Source: Pelagibacteraceae bacterium AG-422-B15
GTDB lineage: Bacteria > Pseudomonadota > Alphaproteobacteria > Pelagibacterales > AG-422-B15
NCBI GenBank assembly: GCA_003213715.1
Contig: QCMN01000005.1
Span: 1-57,892 of the forward strand
Direction: 5' to 3'
Length of the DNA stretch: 57,892 bases
Positions 53,103 to 57,892 of this stretch are shown here, piece by piece; position 1 is the stretch's first letter, and every line of letters starts with the position of its first letter. The notes under the pieces were generated by a model that worked only from the letters and a program-made list of their open reading frames with translations, searched no databases and was not told where the DNA came from. The translations under genes were made by a program, and so were the position numbers.

Positions 53103-53872
53103 TGTCACGCGTAGAAGGTAAGGTCGCAATTATCACAGGTGCTGCCTCTGGATTAGGTTATGCTGCGGCTGTGAAATTAATGAGTGAAGGTGCTAAAGTC
53201 ATGCTCTCAGATATCAATGAGGAGATGCTGAGCACAATGCCCGAGCGACTAAAGAATTTCAGTGAGACACAATTCGGCATATTTGTTCATGATGTTACAA
53301 ACGAGCAGGCTTGGATTGATCTAATTGAAAAGACAGAAAGTGAGTATGGTAAAATAAATGTTCTGATAAATAGTGCTGGTATCTCACTCGGTGCTGATAT
53401 TGTGTCAACAGAATTTGATGTATGGAAAAAAGTTCATCAGGTAAACTTAGATAGTGTCTTTTTGGGATGTAAATATGCTATTCCAGTAATGAGTAAGTCT
53501 GGACAAGGTTCAATTATAAATATTTCATCCATCTCTGGAATTGTTGCTGGTTGGAATACGGCTGCTTATAATTCCTCAAAAGCAGGTGTTCGATTATTAA
53601 GTAAATCAGTGGCATTGTATTGCGCTAAAAAAGGATATGATGTTCGCTGTAATTCAGTACATCCAGCTTTTGTAAATACACCAATTCTGGATCCGATTAA
53701 GCAGGCATTTGGCGCTGAAGAGGCAGTAGCGAAGCTGTCTCGTCAAATACCAATGAACAAAATTGGTGATACTGACGATGTTTCTTATGCAATATTATAT
53801 TTAGCATCTGATGAGTCGAAATTTATGACAGGGACAGAAATTGTTCTTGATGGCGGTCTAAGCGCAATGTAA
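53102..53872 (+). CDS. Short-chain dehydrogenase/reductase
   Basis: A 256-residue classical SDR. The cofactor loop is TGAASGLG at residues 12-19. NSAG replaces the usual NNAG, the catalytic serine is in NISSISG, and YNSSK gives the catalytic Tyr and Lys. The C-terminus reads TGTEIVLDGGLSAM. An aspartate after strand two (SDINE) suggests NAD+ preference. It resembles 3-beta/17-beta-hydroxysteroid dehydrogenase-type enzymes, but the substrate cannot be read from sequence. It is coupled to the YCF48-like gene. Confidence 0.9.
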   Translation: MSRVEGKVAIITGAASGLGYAAAVKLMSEGAKVMLSDINEEMLSTMPERLKNFSETQFGIFVHDVTNEQAWIDLIEKTESEYGKINVLINSAGISLGADIVSTEFDVWKKVHQVNLDSVFLGCKYAIPVMSKSGQGSIINISSISGIVAGWNTAAYNSSKAGVRLLSKSVALYCAKKGYDVRCNSVHPAFVNTPILDPIKQAFGAEEAVAKLSRQIPMNKIGDTDDVSYAILYLASDESKFMTGTEIVLDGGLSAM

Positions 53873-53888
53873 CTTCGTTCATGTAACG

Positions 53889-54584
53889 ATGAAGTCAAAA
53901 AAAGCATTAATGATTGTTCACCAGCCTCGATCAAGTACAGGGGACGTCGGATTAAAATTACGCAACAGAGGTTATGAATTGGATGTTCGCCGTCCAGTCA
54001 TTGGTGAAAAACTCCCCGTCTCAATGAATGACCATGATGTTGCAGTCATTTATGGTGGGCCACCAAGCGCCAATGATAATTTAGATTATATAAAACTTGA
54101 AATCGATTGGATTACAGTAGCTTTAGAGTCAAAAAAACCATTGCTTGGCATATGTCTTGGAGCTCAGATGCTTGCAAAAAACTTAGGTGGAACCGTACAG
54201 CGCGCCAAGGATCAACAATTTGAAATTGGATTTTATGACCTACAACCAACTGGAGATGGTCACAAAATATTTCAAAATCAAAAAACATTTTTTCAATGGC
54301 ATAAAGAGGGCTTTAAAGTACCAAAAGAATGCGATGTCCTTGCTTACGGTGAGACATTCCCACAACAGGCATTTAAGTATGAGAATGCTGTGGGGATTCA
54401 ATTCCACCCTGAGGTAAATCTTAAAATGCATTTGCGATGGCTGTATTATGCGGGTTACATGTTAAGAGAAAAAGGTGCTCAAAAACGTCAATATCAAATG
54501 CATCAAAGACTTAGTCATGGTAAAAAAATCAATATGTGGTTAGACTCTTTTTTAGATAATTATTTTCTTATAGATAAAACATGA
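53889..54584 (+). CDS. Class I glutamine amidotransferase-like protein
   Basis: A 231-residue GATase-fold protein. The nucleophile is C89 in GICLGAQM, with the catalytic His-Glu in FHPEVN. The region YGGPPSANDN matches the GMP-synthase-like stand-alone GATases. No synthase domain is adjacent, so it may hydrolyse a gamma-glutamyl compound or serve a separate synthase. It overlaps yggT by 4 bp. Confidence 0.87.
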   Translation: MKSKKALMIVHQPRSSTGDVGLKLRNRGYELDVRRPVIGEKLPVSMNDHDVAVIYGGPPSANDNLDYIKLEIDWITVALESKKPLLGICLGAQMLAKNLGGTVQRAKDQQFEIGFYDLQPTGDGHKIFQNQKTFFQWHKEGFKVPKECDVLAYGETFPQQAFKYENAVGIQFHPEVNLKMHLRWLYYAGYMLREKGAQKRQYQMHQRLSHGKKINMWLDSFLDNYFLIDKT

Positions 54585-54874
54585 ACTCACTCATAATTCT
54601 CATTGACCAAATTATAAATCTCTATACATGGGTTTTAATCATTAATGTGATATTCAGTTGGTTAATTGCGATGAATATATTTAATACTCAGAATAGAATT
54701 ATTATTGCTATTTATTTTGGAACAAAGCGATTAACAGATCCACTTCTTAACCCAATAAGAAATTTTCTTCCAAATCTTGGAGGGATTGATATATCGCCAG
54801 TAGTCCTTATTCTGATACTTTACTTTATAAGAAACTTACTTTACGAGTATTTCTACTTAGGAATTCCTATTTAA
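54581..54874 (+). CDS. yggT: YggT family membrane protein
   Basis: A 97-residue membrane protein with two hydrophobic helices (about residues 12-30 and 65-88). [14 protein letters not shown] and [20 protein letters not shown] are conserved YggT features. Its role is not certain; it has been linked to osmotic stress and cell-envelope organisation. It is directly followed by folD (2-bp gap). Confidence 0.85.
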   Translation: MNSLIILIDQIINLYTWVLIINVIFSWLIAMNIFNTQNRIIIAIYFGTKRLTDPLLNPIRNFLPNLGGIDISPVVLILILYFIRNLLYEYFYLGIPI

Positions 54875-54876
54875 AT

Positions 54877-55761
54877 ATGTCAGATGCAAAAATTATCGAT
54901 GGAAAAGTAATTGCGGCTGATCTTAGAGCTGAAACAGCAATCAAAATTGAAGATTTTAAAAATAAATTTAATAAAACCCCGACCCTTGCTGTTGTCCTTG
55001 TTGGTGAAGACCCAGCCAGTCAGGTTTATGTAAATACAAAGTCTAAAATGGCCAAAGAGATAGGGATGGATGTTGAGGACCATTTTCTGGATACCACTAT
55101 ATCCGAAGAAAAGCTCTTGGAATTAATCGACAAACTTAATAATGATCAAAAAGTAAATGGAATTCTTGTTCAATTACCACTTCCATCACATATTGACTCA
55201 AGAGCCATTATAGATGCAATTGATCCAGTAAAAGATGCCGACGGTTTTCATGCAATAAATGTTGGCAGAAATTCAATAGGAGGTGACTTACTAAGTAAAA
55301 CTTTTACCCCATGCACACCACTTGGATGCTATTTGATGCTTAAGAAATGTATTCCTGATTTGAAAGGAATGCATGCTGTAATTATTGGACGATCTAATAT
55401 TGTTGGCAAACCAATGGCTCAACTACTACTTGAAGAGTCATGTACGGTAACAATAGTTCATTCTAAAACCAGAAATATTGAAGAAATTACAAAACAGGCT
55501 GATATTGTTGTTGCTGCAGTTGGAAGACCTCTAATGGTTAAAAAAGATTGGATTAAAGAGGGAGCTGTTGTGATTGATGTTGGTATTAATCGAGTAGACC
55601 ATCCAGATAAACCTGGTAAAACAAAGCTTGTTGGAGATGTTGATTACGACGATGTGTTTAGTCTTGTGTCAGCAATTACACCCGTCCCTGGTGGTGTAGG
55701 TCCGATGACTATTGCATGTTTATTAAAAAATACGGTAGATGCTGCATTTAGACAGCAGTAG
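54877..55761 (+). CDS. folD: Methylenetetrahydrofolate dehydrogenase / cyclohydrolase
   Basis: Converts 5,10-methylene-THF to 10-formyl-THF. The 294-residue sequence has [18 protein letters not shown] with the catalytic lysine, [20 protein letters not shown], the NADP loop [13 protein letters not shown], and the terminal [16 protein letters not shown]. Complete and standard length. It supplies formyl-THF to PurH, which is also in this window. It is convergent with argG with one base between. Confidence 0.97.
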   Translation: MSDAKIIDGKVIAADLRAETAIKIEDFKNKFNKTPTLAVVLVGEDPASQVYVNTKSKMAKEIGMDVEDHFLDTTISEEKLLELIDKLNNDQKVNGILVQLPLPSHIDSRAIIDAIDPVKDADGFHAINVGRNSIGGDLLSKTFTPCTPLGCYLMLKKCIPDLKGMHAVIIGRSNIVGKPMAQLLLEESCTVTIVHSKTRNIEEITKQADIVVAAVGRPLMVKKDWIKEGAVVIDVGINRVDHPDKPGKTKLVGDVDYDDVFSLVSAITPVPGGVGPMTIACLLKNTVDAAFRQQ

Positions 55762-55762
55762 C

Positions 55763-56971
55763 TTATTTTTTTTCTCTTAATCTTAGAGCATTTAATTTTA
55801 TAAAACCCTCAGCATCTTTTTGAGAATAAACTTGATCTGACTCAAATGTTGCAAGATTTGGATTGTATAGGCTCATTGATGACTCTCTTCCTGTAATCAT
55901 CGTATTACCTTTAAAGAGTTTAAGTCTTACTTTGCCCTCTACTTTTTCTTGTGATTTATCAATCATTGATTGCATCATCTCTCTTTCAGGAGAGAACCAA
56001 TAACCGTTATAGATAAGTTCAGCATACTTAGGCGCCAACTCATCTTTCATATGTGCAGCTTCTTTATCGAGTGTAATACTCTCAATAGCTCTGTGTGCGT
56101 GATATAGAATGGTTCCCCCAGGAGTTTCATAAATTCCTCTAGATTTCATGCCAATGTATCTATTTTCAACAAGATCAACTCGTCCAATTCCATGTTTTCC
56201 ACCAAGCTCATTAAGAGATTTTAATATTTCAAATGGTGTTAAAGCCTTTTCGTTGAGTGCGCAGGCGTCACCTTTTTTAAATTCAATCATTACTTCTTCT
56301 GCTTTATCAGGCGCCTCTTCAGGTGAAACACTTCTGGTATAAACATAATCAGGCGCTTCGACCCATGGATCTTCAAGAACTTTTCCTTCTGCTGAAGAGT
56401 GCAAAATATTTTCATCAATACTGAATGGTTGTTCTCCTCTTTTATCTTTTGCTATTTCAATCCCGTACTTATCAGCATATTCGACAAGTGATGTTCTTGA
56501 TGATAAATCCCACTCTCTCCAAGGACTGATTATTTTTATATCAGGCTTATGATAATAGTATCCAAGCTCAAATCTTATTTGATCATTTCCTTTTCCTGTT
56601 GCACCATGGGATACCGCATCGGCTTTAATCTGATTTGCAATTTCTATTTGTTTTTTTGCAATTAGAGGTCTTGCGATAGAAGTACCGAGTAAGTAGTAGC
56701 CCTCATAAAGTGGATTAGCTCTAAACATTGGGAAGACATAATCACTCACAAATTCTTCTTTAAGGTCTTCGATAAATATTTCTTTTGTTCCTTGCTTTTC
56801 TGCCTTCGCTTTTACTAAATCATAGTCTTCATCTTGACCTAGATCTGCTGTAAAAGTTGCCACTTCACATTGATACGTTTCTTTCAGCCACCTTAAAATG
56901 ACTGATGTGTCTAAACCGCCTGAGTATGCAAGAACAACTTTATTTATTTTATCCATTTGCTCTGAGTTCAC
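55763..56971 (-). CDS. argG: Argininosuccinate synthase
   Basis: Condenses citrulline and aspartate with ATP in arginine synthesis. The 402-residue protein begins with the PP-loop [15 protein letters not shown] (residues 13-27). [34 protein letters not shown] and [10 protein letters not shown]-type motifs follow. A second in-frame ATG five codons in is possible. It overlaps rlmN by 23 bp. The type is the single-domain ArgG used by most Alphaproteobacteria. Confidence 0.96.
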   Translation of the reverse strand: MNSEQMDKINKVVLAYSGGLDTSVILRWLKETYQCEVATFTADLGQDEDYDLVKAKAEKQGTKEIFIEDLKEEFVSDYVFPMFRANPLYEGYYLLGTSIARPLIAKKQIEIANQIKADAVSHGATGKGNDQIRFELGYYYHKPDIKIISPWREWDLSSRTSLVEYADKYGIEIAKDKRGEQPFSIDENILHSSAEGKVLEDPWVEAPDYVYTRSVSPEEAPDKAEEVMIEFKKGDACALNEKALTPFEILKSLNELGGKHGIGRVDLVENRYIGMKSRGIYETPGGTILYHAHRAIESITLDKEAAHMKDELAPKYAELIYNGYWFSPEREMMQSMIDKSQEKVEGKVRLKLFKGNTMITGRESSMSLYNPNLATFESDQVYSQKDAEGFIKLNALRLREKK

Positions 56972-57892
56972 TTTTTCTAATTTTTATACTGGAGGACTTT
57001 AATTGACCACACGCAGCCATAATATCTTGCCCCCTGGTTTTTCTAACAGGGCTTGCATAACCTGCATTTTTAATTATGTCACTAAATTTCTTGATTTCTT
57101 CCTTACTAGAGCATTCGTAAGGTGAATTAGGCCAAGGATTAAAAGGTATAAGATTTATTTTTGCAGGAATTCCAGAAATGAGCTTAACAAGTTTACGAGC
57201 ATCTTTCGCTGTATCATTTACTCCCTTTAACATGACATATTCAAAAGTTATTCGTTTAGAATTTTTTGATCGCGGATATTCTCTGCAGGCTTTTATAAGC
57301 TCTTTGAGAGGAAACTTCTTATTTATAGGAACAATATCATTTCTCAACTCATCGTTTGTTGCGTGCAAAGAAATTGCCAATCTTGAGTCAACTTCATTGC
57401 CCCATTTAATAATTTCAGGAACAATGCCTGAAGTGCTTAGGGTAATTCTTTTAGTCGACAATTGTATACCCTCTCTATCTCCCATAATTTCAGCGGCATT
57501 TTTAACATTTTCATAATTATAGAGAGGTTCTCCCATACCCATAAATACAATGTTTGAAATTTTACGATCTTTTCCATTTGGCCAATCTGAAAGATTGTCC
57601 TTTGCTAAAAGAAGCTGTGAAATAATTTCACTAGATGTTAAATTTCGAACCAGTTTTTGTGTTCCGGTAAAACAAAACTTACAATTAAGTGTACAACCTA
57701 CTTGTGATGAAACACATAATGTTCCACGATTTTCTTCAGGTATAAAAACTGTTTCAATTAAGTTGCCATCATTTAATTCCAAAAGCCATTTTTGTGTTCC
57801 ATCTTTTGATATTTGATGTGATTTTACTTTTGGTCTTTGAATAATAAAATGATCTTTTAGTTTTTTTCTAAGGTCTTTCGAAACTGTCGTCA
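56949..57892 (-). CDS. rlmN: 23S rRNA / tRNA adenine-C2 methyltransferase RlmN (5' end outside window)
   Basis: A radical-SAM enzyme that methylates A2503 of 23S rRNA and A37 of some tRNAs. The frame stays open to the right edge, so roughly the first 50-100 residues are missing. Visible are SKDGTQKWL, then [12 protein letters not shown], the CXXXCXXC cluster motif [23 protein letters not shown], and the C-terminal catalytic cysteine in IMAACGQL. No truncation or frameshift is seen in the part present. Confidence 0.96.
   Translation of the reverse strand, partial: TTVSKDLRKKLKDHFIIQRPKVKSHQISKDGTQKWLLELNDGNLIETVFIPEENRGTLCVSSQVGCTLNCKFCFTGTQKLVRNLTSSEIISQLLLAKDNLSDWPNGKDRKISNIVFMGMGEPLYNYENVKNAAEIMGDREGIQLSTKRITLSTSGIVPEIIKWGNEVDSRLAISLHATNDELRNDIVPINKKFPLKELIKACREYPRSKNSKRITFEYVMLKGVNDTAKDARKLVKLISGIPAKINLIPFNPWPNSPYECSSKEEIKKFSDIIKNAGYASPVRKTRGQDIMAACGQLKSSSIKIRKSELRANG

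Noticed and set aside
56315-56330. parS-like sequence in argG
   Set aside because: Only 12 of 16 positions match (CTCTTCAGGTGAAACA), and the central CG step is changed, so ParB binding is unlikely.

Overview
The window looks like a contiguous chromosomal piece of an AT-rich, compact alphaproteobacterium, probably a free-living marine one (SAR11-, HIMB59- or AEGEAN-169-like). This placement rests on gene order and family content, not on a marker-gene tree. The order leuS-lptE-holA / parB-parA-rsmG-mnmG-mnmE / rho-hemJ-hemH-hemE / maf-aroE-coaE-dnaQ is the classic origin-proximal block of Alphaproteobacteria. A perfect parS site lies inside rsmG. Genes are packed with 1-23 bp overlaps, and no gene-free stretch reaches 300 bp. 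I see no insertion sequence, phage gene or CRISPR array.

Layout. 1-3.2 kb: a minus-strand run of maf, aroE, coaE, dnaQ and a truncated Nudix gene. 3.2-3.47 kb: a divergent gap that could hold the replication origin. 3.5-7.3 kb: hemE-hemH-hemJ, then rho. 7.3-8.2 kb: apt and ogt. 8.3-14.1 kb: a [2Fe-2S] ferredoxin, tRNA-modification genes mnmE and mnmG, rsmG, and parAB. 14.1-20.4 kb: holA, lptE, a TPR-sulfotransferase, leuS and a DUF3576 lipoprotein. 20.4-29.6 kb: a major porin with a structured leader, yggS, an L,D-transpeptidase, an OmpR-like regulator, a PuuA-type glutamine synthetase, lolA, ftsK, a UbiH-type hydroxylase and a LON-domain protein. 29.7-34.3 kb: a small surface-glycan/accessory cluster around tRNA-Gly(GCC), with a GT9 glycosyltransferase, two FkbM methyltransferases, a UMF1-type MFS transporter and a small membrane protein. 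34.3-36.8 kb: purH, rpe and a short DUF1674 (SdhAF4-like) gene.

36.9-40.8 kb is the most interesting section: a small outer-membrane barrel, two tandem TbpB-like surface lipoproteins, and a TPR plus beta-barrel protein resembling Slam. Together they look like a compact type XI secretion locus. 40.8-47.4 kb holds a DUF985 cupin, acs, an EVE protein, gpsA, tsaD, hemC and hemD. 47.4-53.9 kb is a well-expressed-looking DUF1302-DUF1329 operon with a palindromic operator candidate and a double terminator, followed by a YCF48-like protein and an SDR. 53.9-57.9 kb holds a class I amidotransferase, yggT, folD, argG and a truncated rlmN.

Themes. Five heme-pathway genes (hemC, hemD, hemE, hemH, hemJ) lie in two clusters. 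Envelope biogenesis is well represented (lptE, lolA, porin, L,D-transpeptidase, Slam-like, DUF1302). Four convergent gene pairs share interlocked stop codons, and four more end within 13 bp of each other, so terminator hairpins are rare. The few clear ones follow the porin and the DUF1302-DUF1329 operon.
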